DNA of 25,552 nt from CAZWSC01 sp964636385 (GTDB lineage: Bacteria > Eisenbacteria > RBG-16-71-46 > CAIMUX01). A program made the translations under genes and the position numbers. The stretch is taken from positions 1 to 25,552 of the forward strand of contig CAZWSC010000092.1 in assembly GCA_964636385.1 (NCBI GenBank), given 5' to 3'. Numbering within the stretch: position 1 is the stretch's first letter; each line of letters starts with the position of its first letter. The notes beneath the pieces are model-generated. The model saw only the letters and a list, made by a program, of their open reading frames with translations, was not told the DNA's origin and searched no databases. Shown here in pieces: positions 8,130 to 15,556 of this stretch.

Positions 8130-8138
8130 ATTATATCA
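8130..8138 (-). promoter_or_regulatory. Extended -10 promoter for the selenoprotein gene
   Basis: The minus strand reads TGATATAAT (8138-8130): a consensus TATAAT with the TGn extension. The -35 position (about 8158-8153, TTCCTG) is weak, as is tolerated by extended -10 promoters. Transcription from here gives a leader of roughly 105 nt. It is A+T rich within a very G+C-rich region, which strengthens the call. Confidence 0.55.
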
Positions 8139-8257
8139 CTCATTAGGGCGATCAGGAAGAACTCGCTTCGGGATGCGGCCAAAGATTTGCCGGCGAGTGA
8201 GTCCGCGACCGGGGCGCAGCAGGAGAGACGAGAGCAGAGGCTGAGCTCGAGAGGGGC

Positions 8258-9367
8258 CTAGCGCTCCCTGATCTCAAGATCGCCATTCGTGATCCCGATG
8301 TGAATCCGGCGGCTGTCCCGGTGGGATAGTAGATAGCGTGCCAATGGGTTGAACAGGCCGACCTCGAGGGTCCGGTTCAGGAACGATGCACCTGTCTTCC
8401 GCGCCTGCTCATCCAGAATCAGGTCCTCGAAGACCCCTTCCTCGATGACGATGTCACGTCGGTGGCGGTGCAGGCGTTTCAGAACCCTCTCCACCTTGTA
8501 ACGGGCTATCCGCCGGACATCCTCCGTGGTCAGAGGCGGGAACTCCAGGATAGCGTTGAAGGAGTTCAGGAAGTCAGGCGCGTACGTGGCCTCCAGACGC
8601 ATCCGCAGGGCATCCTCGGGTGAAAGGGTTGCGCGGCCGAAGCCGATCTCACCAGCGGCCGGATCATCCCGCCTCGGCCGCAATGTCACGAAGACAATGG
8701 TCTCGCTGAAGGAGACCGGCCCCATGATGTCATCCATGCGTCCCTGCTCGAGAATCTGCTGCAGGACAGGCTGGAGCGAGGAATGCGCCCGCTCAAGGCC
8801 CCTGAGCAGAACCACGGCTTGGGGATCGCGCCGCACTGGTGATGTCAGCATCCCCTCCAGGACATGCGTGTCCGATCCCGGGATCAGGCTCACTCCCAGC
8901 TTGGCCAGGTCCTCCTCGTCCGCCAGTTCACCCAGGTCGATGGAGAGCACCCGGTCTTCGGCGCCGTGAAGCGCCTCGCTCAGTGCATAGGCGATCTCGT
9001 TCTTCCCGACACCGGTGGGGCCGACCACCAGGAAGGAACCGTTGGGCCTGCCGGGCCGGAAATCGAGCCTGGCCATGCGGACGCGGATGATCCCGGCTAT
9101 CCGTGAGACGGCCTCGTCCTTGCCCACGATCCGGCTCGAGAGGGAGTCCTCGAGGTTCAGGAGGACCCCGGCGAGACGTGCCGAGGGGAAGGCCACGCTC
9201 CGTCCGGTTGGCCTCCCCGGGGCCTTCGCGGGAGTCTCAGGCTTCTTCCGGGACTTCCTGCGGACGGTCGGAGTCTTCGCGTTTCCGGTGGCCTTCCTGC
9301 GCCGCACAGGTCCGTCATCCTTCGATGGGGACTTCGCGGGCCCCCTGGAAGGCTTCTTCTTCGACAT
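8258..9367 (-). CDS. Degenerate ClpA/ClpB-type AAA+ protein (pseudo-AAA+)
   Basis: 369 residues: a Lys/Arg/Pro-rich, probably disordered tail (1 to about 58), then one AAA+ module resembling the second ATPase domain of ClpB/ClpC (about 65-369). Recognisable anchors are IVGKDEAVSRIAGIIR, GSFLVVGPTGVGK (Walker A) and an LQQILEQGRM stretch. The catalytic positions are changed: Walker A GKT is GKN (N123), the Walker B Asp-Glu is Arg-Gly (189-190), the sensor 1 Asn region reads TLRP, the arginine-finger motif FLNR is FLNS (269), sensor 2 GAR is GAS (328), and the GYVG pore loop is absent. It may bind but should not hydrolyse ATP or thread substrates; a scaffold or regulatory role is inference. I chose ATG 9367 for its GGGAG; GTG 9430 or ATG 9382 are alternatives. 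Confidence 0.85.
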   Translation of the reverse strand: MSKKKPSRGPAKSPSKDDGPVRRRKATGNAKTPTVRRKSRKKPETPAKAPGRPTGRSVAFPSARLAGVLLNLEDSLSSRIVGKDEAVSRIAGIIRVRMARLDFRPGRPNGSFLVVGPTGVGKNEIAYALSEALHGAEDRVLSIDLGELADEEDLAKLGVSLIPGSDTHVLEGMLTSPVRRDPQAVVLLRGLERAHSSLQPVLQQILEQGRMDDIMGPVSFSETIVFVTLRPRRDDPAAGEIGFGRATLSPEDALRMRLEATYAPDFLNSFNAILEFPPLTTEDVRRIARYKVERVLKRLHRHRRDIVIEEGVFEDLILDEQARKTGASFLNRTLEVGLFNPLARYLLSHRDSRRIHIGITNGDLEIRER

Positions 9368-9536
9368 TCGCATCTCCCGCATTCTAACCTGCCCGGCTCC
9401 CTGCGACCAATGCCTTGCAGCTTGCCGCACCCGCGGAGTTAAGGTAACGATCGTGACATCGGCAGGCGATCCTTAGTGGCGGGGCAGGCCCGGTCGGGTA
9501 ATGCCGAACAGGGAGTTCCAACAGGGAGGTGCTCGC

Positions 9537-10631
9537 GTGAGATCGTCCAGGGTCAGGCGTATCGGTCTCCTGACAGGCGGTGGCGACTGTCCGGGGCTGA
9601 ATGCGGTTCTGCGGGCCGTCGTGAAAGCATGTGCATTCGAGCATGGTATCGACGTGGTCGGGATCGAGGATGGCTATGCAGGGTTGATCAATGACCGTAT
9701 GCGGCCGCTCGGCTCCACGGACGTAGGGGGGATCCTTTCACGGGGCGGCACGATACTGGGCAGCTCGAACACGGCCAATCCCTTCCGCGTGCCGCAGAAC
9801 GACGGTTCGGGTGAGTTCCGCGACCTCTCGGATCATGCGATAAAGACGGCCCGCCAGCATGGTCTCGAGATGCTGGTGGTGGTCGGCGGGGATGGAAGCC
9901 TTTCGATCGGGTGGCAGCTCGAGCAGAAGGGGCTCCCGGTCATTGGCGTGCCGAAGACGATCGACAACGACCTCGGCGCAACCGACGTCACATTCGGATT
10001 CGATTCGGCGCTGGCCACGGCAACTGATGCGGTCGACAAGCTGCACACCACCGCGGACAGTCACCGCCGGCTCATGGTGCTCGAGGTGATGGGCCGCTAT
10101 GCGGGGTGGATCGCCCTCGGCGCAGGTATGGCGGGCGGCGGTGACATAATCCTGATCCCGGAGATTCCGTTCGAGATAGACAAGGTGGCCGATGCCATCC
10201 GTGAGAGAGGATTCCGGGGACGCAACTTCGCGATCGTGGTTGTCGCGGAGGGCGCCGCACCAAAGGGGGGCGAGTTGTTCGTCGAGCGCCGTGTCGAGAA
10301 CTCCACCGACGCGATCAGGCTCGGCGGGGTCGGCCGATGGGTCGCATCCGAGCTGGAGCGGATACTCGAGCGCGAAGCCCGAACCACGGTGCTTGGCCAT
10401 CTTCAGCGGGGTGGAGAGCCGACTCCGCACGACAGGGTTCTCGCCACAAGATTCGGTGTGGAGGCGGCACGGCTGGTGGCCGCCGGGGAGTCCGGGCGCA
10501 TGGTCTCCATCCGCGGTACAGAGATAACCTCGGTGGGTCTCGAGGATGCGGTGACGCAGCTCCGCCGCGTCGATCCGAATTCCCAGATTGTGCAGGCGGC
10601 CCGCAGTGTGGGGACGAGCTTTGGAGACTGA
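9537..10631 (+). CDS. pfkA: 6-phosphofructokinase (group III-like, mixed active site)
   Basis: Converts fructose-6-phosphate to fructose-1,6-bisphosphate in glycolysis. It has the N-terminal IGLLTGGGDCPGLNAV, the phosphoryl-donor loop GGDGS (117-121), PKTIDND (139-145, catalytic Asp) and VMGRYAGW. The second GGDGS Gly is the mark of ATP users, whereas Lys140 before TIDND (Gly in E. coli PfkA) is the mark of PPi-type or actinobacterial-type enzymes. The combination is known for group III ATP-PFKs, so the donor is probably ATP but is not settled by sequence. Start: GTG 9537 has GGGAGG seven bases upstream and gives a normal N-terminus; ATG 9501 would add 12 residues. Divergent from the AAA+ gene. 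Confidence 0.93.
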   Translation: MRSSRVRRIGLLTGGGDCPGLNAVLRAVVKACAFEHGIDVVGIEDGYAGLINDRMRPLGSTDVGGILSRGGTILGSSNTANPFRVPQNDGSGEFRDLSDHAIKTARQHGLEMLVVVGGDGSLSIGWQLEQKGLPVIGVPKTIDNDLGATDVTFGFDSALATATDAVDKLHTTADSHRRLMVLEVMGRYAGWIALGAGMAGGGDIILIPEIPFEIDKVADAIRERGFRGRNFAIVVVAEGAAPKGGELFVERRVENSTDAIRLGGVGRWVASELERILEREARTTVLGHLQRGGEPTPHDRVLATRFGVEAARLVAAGESGRMVSIRGTEITSVGLEDAVTQLRRVDPNSQIVQAARSVGTSFGD

Positions 10632-11982
10632 ACCGTTTCGGATCGGGTCCGCCCCTGGCCAGCCCCGCGTTCCATGCCAGGTGCACCGCCGGCGCACCGA
10701 GACCGTTCGTACGGGCGCCGGTAGCGTCGCCCCCCCGGGCTTCCCCGGTGTGCTGGTTCTGATACTGCTGCTTACGCTGCCCTCCGTCGTGGGGGGCTTC
10801 CAGGCCCGGGACGAGTCCCCGGTCGTTCATCCGGGGCGGCCGCGCTTCGTTGCAGACGCGGCCACCTATCTCGGCAGGGACGGGCCCGAGGTCGTGATAA
10901 TGTTCGAGGTTCCGTACTCGGAGCTCTTCTTCAGGCCCTTCGGCGCCCACTTCCGCAGCGCATTCGATGTCATCCTCGTGCTTCAACGTGACGGCATGCA
11001 GGCAGGTGGAGATCTCTGGCACGAGGAAGCCCGCGTTGCGGAGCACTCCGACACTGAGGACCGATCCATCTTCGTGCGCCGCTCCTGCACGATTCCCGCG
11101 ACACCGGGCGATCACAAGGTGGAGGTGATCATGAGGGAGTCGGCTGCAGGCCGGGACAGCCGCCTGGAGTGGCAGCTGGCTGTCCCCGATTACGAGCAGA
11201 TGCACCTCAGCATCTCCAGCCTCTGGGTAACCGATGAGACCACGGACGATGACTGCATGGAACTCCCTCCGCCCAGGCCGGTCCTGTTCCGCAGCTTCGG
11301 AGAACCCCTGGCCCCCAGGGAAGTTGTCGGCGAAGTGTACAGGGCGTCCCCTGGTGACGATCCGGTGAGGATTGCCTGGAGGGTTACCGACTCCCGCGGA
11401 GAGACCAGTCAGCAGGGTGAGCAAACGCTTCCTGCCCGGAAGAGTGTGCCGTTCCGCATCCGTCCGGACCTTGCGCAGCTCTGGCTGGGGGCGTACGAGT
11501 TCGACATGAGGGCCAGGGCAGGGGGGCGCGAGGCCAGAAGAGGATTCGGCTTTCAGATTGAAGCCACAAGTGGCGCATTCGATGTGGACGTGGAGCGCAG
11601 TCTGGAACTGATCGCCATCATCGCGGATCGGCAGGAAATGGAGCATCTGGAAGACCTCCCCGCGGGAGAACGCAAGGAGGCATGGAATCGTTTCTGGCAG
11701 AGGAGGGACCCTGATCCCGGCACGCCGGAGAACGAGTTCCGGGACGAGTTCTTCGCCCGCGTGCGGTACGCGAACGAGCACTTCTCCGTTCTGGAGCCGG
11801 GATGGAAGTCGGACAGGGGCCGCGTCTACATCCGATACGGTCCGCCGGATCAGATCGAGAGCAGCCTCCACCGCATGTATGGTCCGCCTCACGAAATCTG
11901 GATCTACCTGGAACTCGGCCGGCGCTTCGTGTTCGTGGACTACGAAGGGTTCGGCCGGTACCAGCTCCACGGTCCGGGATAG
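10621..11982 (+). CDS. Exported GWxTD-domain protein
   Basis: About 453 residues. After a basic N-terminus, a hydrophobic stretch (GVLVLILLLTLPSVVGG) suggests a signal peptide or anchor. A beta-rich middle section follows. The C-terminal 120 residues match the GWxTD domain: WNRFWQRRDPDPGTPENEF, then RVRYANEHFSVLEPGWKSDRGRVYIRYGPPD, with Ser in place of the usual Thr of GWxTD. The domain's function is unknown; it is common in Acidobacteria, Gemmatimonadetes and FCB-type candidate phyla. Start is uncertain: TTG 10621 (GGGGA six bases upstream) overlaps pfkA by 11 nt, GTG 10681 would place the hydrophobic segment closer to the N-terminus but lacks a ribosome site, and TTG 10588 is also open. Convergent with the next gene, 22 bp apart. 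Confidence 0.8.
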   Translation: METEPFRIGSAPGQPRVPCQVHRRRTETVRTGAGSVAPPGFPGVLVLILLLTLPSVVGGFQARDESPVVHPGRPRFVADAATYLGRDGPEVVIMFEVPYSELFFRPFGAHFRSAFDVILVLQRDGMQAGGDLWHEEARVAEHSDTEDRSIFVRRSCTIPATPGDHKVEVIMRESAAGRDSRLEWQLAVPDYEQMHLSISSLWVTDETTDDDCMELPPPRPVLFRSFGEPLAPREVVGEVYRASPGDDPVRIAWRVTDSRGETSQQGEQTLPARKSVPFRIRPDLAQLWLGAYEFDMRARAGGREARRGFGFQIEATSGAFDVDVERSLELIAIIADRQEMEHLEDLPAGERKEAWNRFWQRRDPDPGTPENEFRDEFFARVRYANEHFSVLEPGWKSDRGRVYIRYGPPDQIESSLHRMYGPPHEIWIYLELGRRFVFVDYEGFGRYQLHGPG

Positions 11983-12004
11983 ACGGTGGGGATCAGCCTC
12001 CTGT

Positions 12005-13603
12005 TCAATTCACAGTCCGTACCGTCCGGAATCCTATGGCCCGATCAGCCATTCCGCGCCGCAGGTAGGCCCGGTGGAATGTGGTTGCCGAGCCGTACGG
12101 CCGGTTGAACGACCCCCCCCGGATCACTTTGTGGTGGAAGCCCGGGGCATACTCCGGTGGCGGCCACTCGGGCCTGTCGTACGGTATGTACCAGTCCGAA
12201 GTCCACTCCCACACATTGCCGCTCATGTCGTAGATGCCGTAGGGGCTGCTCCCGTCCCCGGTCGCGTATCCTCCCCGGACAGTCGAGTCGTAGAAGTCGA
12301 CCGGGGTAGTCTGGACCCGCCGCACTCCTTCGTATGGGTCTCCGGAGTTCTGGTAATTCCCGGCGGCCATGTCGAAATCCATCCCGAAGGGGAAGGGTAG
12401 TCCCAGTCCGAGCGAGTCTTCCTGCACAAGTCCATCACTGCCGCCATCCGGTGAGAAGACTCCGGCTGCGGTGCCGGTGCCCCTCGCGGCTTTCTCCCAC
12501 TCCGCTTCCGTGGGAAGCCGCCTTCCGTAGTGCCTGGCAAAGGCGTCTGCGCCGTACCATGTCACTTCCACTACCGGGAATCTTCCCCTGCCATCGACGA
12601 CGACAAACGCGCTGTCGGCGACGGAAAAGAGTATGTCCGAGTCCATGTCATGTGGCCTGATGTCACACCATTTGTACGCATTCCCGCCGTCATATATCCC
12701 GTCCGGCCCGCCAAGCTGAAGGCCCGGTGGGTTCTTCTCCGACAGCTTCTGGTTCAGAAAACCCGCATACTGCTGATTCGTTACCGGGTAGCGGTCCATA
12801 TTGTAGGCCCGGGTGAAGATCGGATTGCGCGGGTTGACGAAGAGCGAGTCGAAGAAGGGGAACTCCTCGACGGCGCCCATTACGAAGTATCCTGCCGGTA
12901 TCAGGTCGCGATCCACTTCCGTGAGAAAGGTCCAGATCGGTGACCGGGTCGAGACACCCTTCGGATCGGTGGCCACGACGCGCCATGCATACATGGAGTT
13001 TCGATCAAGGGTTTGCGTGACGGAGAAACTCATTTCCGCCTGCCCGGAAGCCACCTTGATCAGGTTCAGGTGGCCGCGGCCAAAGTAGATGTCGAACAGG
13101 AGCTCTTCACCGTCCCCATCCTCACCGACCCAGCTGAGGTCAATCGGTTCCCCGGCATCCACATCAGACAGCCCGTCCGGCGGGAATGGGGAGCGGATCA
13201 GCGGAGACATGTTGGGCACAGCCTGTACAGTAATGGAGTTGCTTGGTGCAGACCTGATTGAGCCGGAGTAGGCCAGTACCCGGTATGTGTAGGTAACCCC
13301 GCTCTCGACCCTTGTGTCGAGGTAACTGGAGCTGTTATGGGGGACTGTGTCCAGCAGGGCGAACCCGGTTGCCTCTTCGTCAAGCCGTCCTGTCAGGCGC
13401 TCAATGCGGAATCCGGCTTCGTCATCCGAGTTGTCCATCCAGCGCAGTCTGACCTGCGCGGGGCTGGTCGAACTGACGTAGAGATCGGTGGGGGCCGCCG
13501 GGGGAGGGACTGGCGGCGCCGTGGGCCCGGTGCCATCATCCTCGGAACAACCTGCGAGTACGAAAAGGGCGGCAAGTGCCCAGAAGAACCGGCGACATGA
13601 CAT
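12005..13603 (-). CDS. Lipoprotein with FN3-like domains and FGE/SUMF1-fold domain
   Basis: 532-residue lipoprotein. ATG 13603 (GGGAGG upstream) gives a signal peptide with lipobox L-A-G-C, lipidated Cys19. Then comes a Pro-rich linker, a fibronectin type III domain (about 37-129, with APTDLYV...VRLRWMDNS and YTYRVLAYS), a second Ig/FN3-like domain (about 132-229) and a formylglycine-generating-enzyme-fold domain (about 231-532). The last shows IPAGYFVMGAVEE, YPVTNQQYAGFLN, VTWYGADAFARHYGRRLPTEAEWEKAARG, GNVWEWTSDWY and a C-terminal RGGSF..GFRTVR. The paired Cys that bind copper in true FGEs are missing from the RGGSF segment, so sulfatase activation is unlikely; binding or another surface role is inference. 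The lipoprotein is consistent with lgt downstream. Confidence 0.87.
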   Translation of the reverse strand: MSCRRFFWALAALFVLAGCSEDDGTGPTAPPVPPPAAPTDLYVSSTSPAQVRLRWMDNSDDEAGFRIERLTGRLDEEATGFALLDTVPHNSSSYLDTRVESGVTYTYRVLAYSGSIRSAPSNSITVQAVPNMSPLIRSPFPPDGLSDVDAGEPIDLSWVGEDGDGEELLFDIYFGRGHLNLIKVASGQAEMSFSVTQTLDRNSMYAWRVVATDPKGVSTRSPIWTFLTEVDRDLIPAGYFVMGAVEEFPFFDSLFVNPRNPIFTRAYNMDRYPVTNQQYAGFLNQKLSEKNPPGLQLGGPDGIYDGGNAYKWCDIRPHDMDSDILFSVADSAFVVVDGRGRFPVVEVTWYGADAFARHYGRRLPTEAEWEKAARGTGTAAGVFSPDGGSDGLVQEDSLGLGLPFPFGMDFDMAAGNYQNSGDPYEGVRRVQTTPVDFYDSTVRGGYATGDGSSPYGIYDMSGNVWEWTSDWYIPYDRPEWPPPEYAPGFHHKVIRGGSFNRPYGSATTFHRAYLRRGMADRAIGFRTVRTVN

Positions 13604-13758
13604 CTTCAGTAACCTCCCTCCGTCTACCACTTCAACCCCGGAATCCGGATGGTCATTGTCCCGCAGGCGGTGCGGCCACGTCTGGCCGACCATTCGTGTC
13701 ACGGAACTGCCGGCGCGGGCTCCCGGCTGGAGCTCAGGGCCAGGCTTCCTCGATCAGT

Positions 13759-14208
13759 CTACCTGAGGCAGTCATCCTCTCCCAGGAGGCGAAACTTGTC
13801 GGCTTCCTGCCTGATAACAACGTCGTGAACCATGCTGGGGCGCAGGTCCAGTCTGGGAATGCAGGGAGACCATATCTGCAACTCACGTGCCCTGGAGCCT
13901 TCCCTCAGTATGGCCAGTTCAGGGACCTGGGTCTGCATCATCGGGATCCACCAGACCACGATCGTCTGATCCTCGGCGTTGTCGTACCGCAGATTGAGCA
14001 GATAGGCCCCATCACCACTCGTGATGGCGGAAGCCCTTTCGAAACCGTTTACAAAGGCCCTTACATTGATACCGCCAAGGCCCACGCCGGCATCATCAGT
14101 GACGGCGCCCTGAAGGACCAGATCCTCCACAGTCCCGTATGCCTGCCCGGCCGACAGAGCCGCACCAAGGACTGCCATGATAAGCATCAGACCCAGACCG
14201 ATTCGCAC
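13759..14208 (-). CDS. Small secreted carboxypeptidase-regulatory-like (CnaB/SdrD-type) beta-sandwich protein
   Basis: 149 residues from GTG 14208, chosen because GGAGGAGG lies five bases upstream and the N-terminus becomes a clean signal peptide (hydrophobic core LGLMLIMAVLGAALSAG, likely cleavage after A-Y-G). The mature part reads VLQGAVTDDAGVGLGGINVRAF then ITSGDGAYLLNLRY, the usual pattern of carboxypeptidase-regulatory-like domains (transthyretin-like fold), with a C-terminal extension rich in charged residues. The frame is open to 14439, but that upstream part lacks a ribosome site and a plausible signal. It lies 155 bp upstream of the FGE-fold lipoprotein on the same strand. Function is unknown; probably periplasmic or surface. 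Confidence 0.72.
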   Translation of the reverse strand: MRIGLGLMLIMAVLGAALSAGQAYGTVEDLVLQGAVTDDAGVGLGGINVRAFVNGFERASAITSGDGAYLLNLRYDNAEDQTIVVWWIPMMQTQVPELAILREGSRARELQIWSPCIPRLDLRPSMVHDVVIRQEADKFRLLGEDDCLR

Positions 14209-14465
14209 CTGGACCTCCTCCTCCGTTGGATGGTTCCCGGACCGGGTTCTTCCGTGCCGGTGTGCGCGGAGAGTATCAGCGCCCGGGATTCCGGTCAAGG
14301 GGGCGAACTGCTTGAAAGGCGTTGCGATGGGCGGGGCGCTCTGATACCGTGCGGGCGCCTCGGGACCAGGGATGGTTGATCCGGTGATCCCGGGTCGTTT
14401 GACCGTAGCGGGGCGGGATGCTCCGTCTGTGATCCGCACATGAGCCTTCAGAGGATGGGAGAAGC

Positions 14466-15497
14466 ATGGGACTCCGCCGATTCCTCGGGATCGTCTCCAA
14501 TGATGTTGCCATCGATCTCGGCACCGCCAACACGCTCGTCTACGTGAAGGGGAAGGGCATAGTCCTCAACGAACCTTCCGTTGTGGCCGTTGACAAGGCG
14601 ACCCACAAGGTGCTGGCTGTCGGCCGCGACGCCAAGGAGATGCTGGGGAGGACGCCCACGGGCATAGACGCGGTCCGCCCCCTCAAGGACGGCGTGATAG
14701 CCGATTTCGAGAAGACCGAAGAGCTTCTCCGCAAGTTCATCCTGAAGGTGCAGTCGAACAGGTTCCTTGTGCGTCCGAGGATCATCATCAGCGTCCCGTC
14801 GGGAATCACCGAGGTCGAGAAGCGTGCCGTCCGTGACTCCGCCGAGCATGCAGGCGCCCGGGAGGTGTTCCTGGTGGCCGAGCCGATTGCGGCCGCGATC
14901 GGCGTGGGTCTTCCTGTGGACAAGCCGACGGGGAACATGGTGATCGACATCGGCGGAGGAACCACCGAGATCGCAGTGATAACGCTCAACGGCATCGTGA
15001 CCGACACATCGATCCGCGTCGGCGGAGACAAGATGGACGATGCGATAATGCAGTACATCAAGAGGGCGTACAATCTGCTCATCGGTGAGCAGACTGCCGA
15101 AAGGATCAAGCTCCAGATCGGGAGCGCCTTCCCTCTCGAGGAAGAGCAGGTAATGGATGTCAAGGGCAGGGATCTCATCGGCGGGATTCCCAAGACGGTG
15201 AAGATAACCTCCGAGGAGATCCGGGACTGCCTTCAGGAGCCGCTGGGCGCGATCGTGGAGGCAGTAAAGGAGAGTCTCGAGAAGACACCCCCGGAGCTGG
15301 CGAGCGACATCGTCGACCGGGGGATAGTCATGACCGGCGGGGGTTCGCTCCTCCGCGGGCTGGACGAGTTGCTGCATGACACAACGAACCTGCCGATCCG
15401 CGTCGCCGAGGATGCTCTTCTTTGCGTCGTGCTCGGGTCTGGCAAGATCCTCGATGATATCCAAACCTTCGACAAGGTGTTGATGAGAAGCACGTAA
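14466..15497 (+). CDS. mreB: Rod-shape determining actin homologue MreB
   Basis: Bacterial actin that forms membrane-associated filaments directing the elongasome. 343 residues, the normal length. Visible landmarks are phosphate-1 loop DLGTANT (17-23), NEPSVVA (35-41), phosphate-2 loop DIGGGTTE (161-168) and the C-terminal adenosine motif IVMTGGGSLLRGL. The N-terminal MGLRRFLG is a plausible amphipathic/basic membrane-contact segment. GGGAGA precedes ATG 14466. It starts the operon mreB-mreC-mreD-mrdA-rodA-lgt, transcribed divergently from the small secreted-protein gene across a 257-bp gap. A TTGACC at 14399 could be a -35 element, but I see no convincing -10. Confidence 0.97.
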   Translation: MGLRRFLGIVSNDVAIDLGTANTLVYVKGKGIVLNEPSVVAVDKATHKVLAVGRDAKEMLGRTPTGIDAVRPLKDGVIADFEKTEELLRKFILKVQSNRFLVRPRIIISVPSGITEVEKRAVRDSAEHAGAREVFLVAEPIAAAIGVGLPVDKPTGNMVIDIGGGTTEIAVITLNGIVTDTSIRVGGDKMDDAIMQYIKRAYNLLIGEQTAERIKLQIGSAFPLEEEQVMDVKGRDLIGGIPKTVKITSEEIRDCLQEPLGAIVEAVKESLEKTPPELASDIVDRGIVMTGGGSLLRGLDELLHDTTNLPIRVAEDALLCVVLGSGKILDDIQTFDKVLMRST

Positions 15498-15556
15498 CTC
15501 CGTGTCTTCATCAGGGCCCTGGATGCGCCTGTCGGCGCCGGCGGAATACCGGTTCT

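Noticed and set aside
10315..11970. 551-codon open frame on the minus strand
   Set aside because: Antisense to pfkA and the GWxTD gene; no recognisable domain, signal or ribosome site.
14312..14347. TTGAAA and TGATAC as a promoter for mreB
   Set aside because: The spacer would be 24 bp, too long; no better -10 is visible in the gap.
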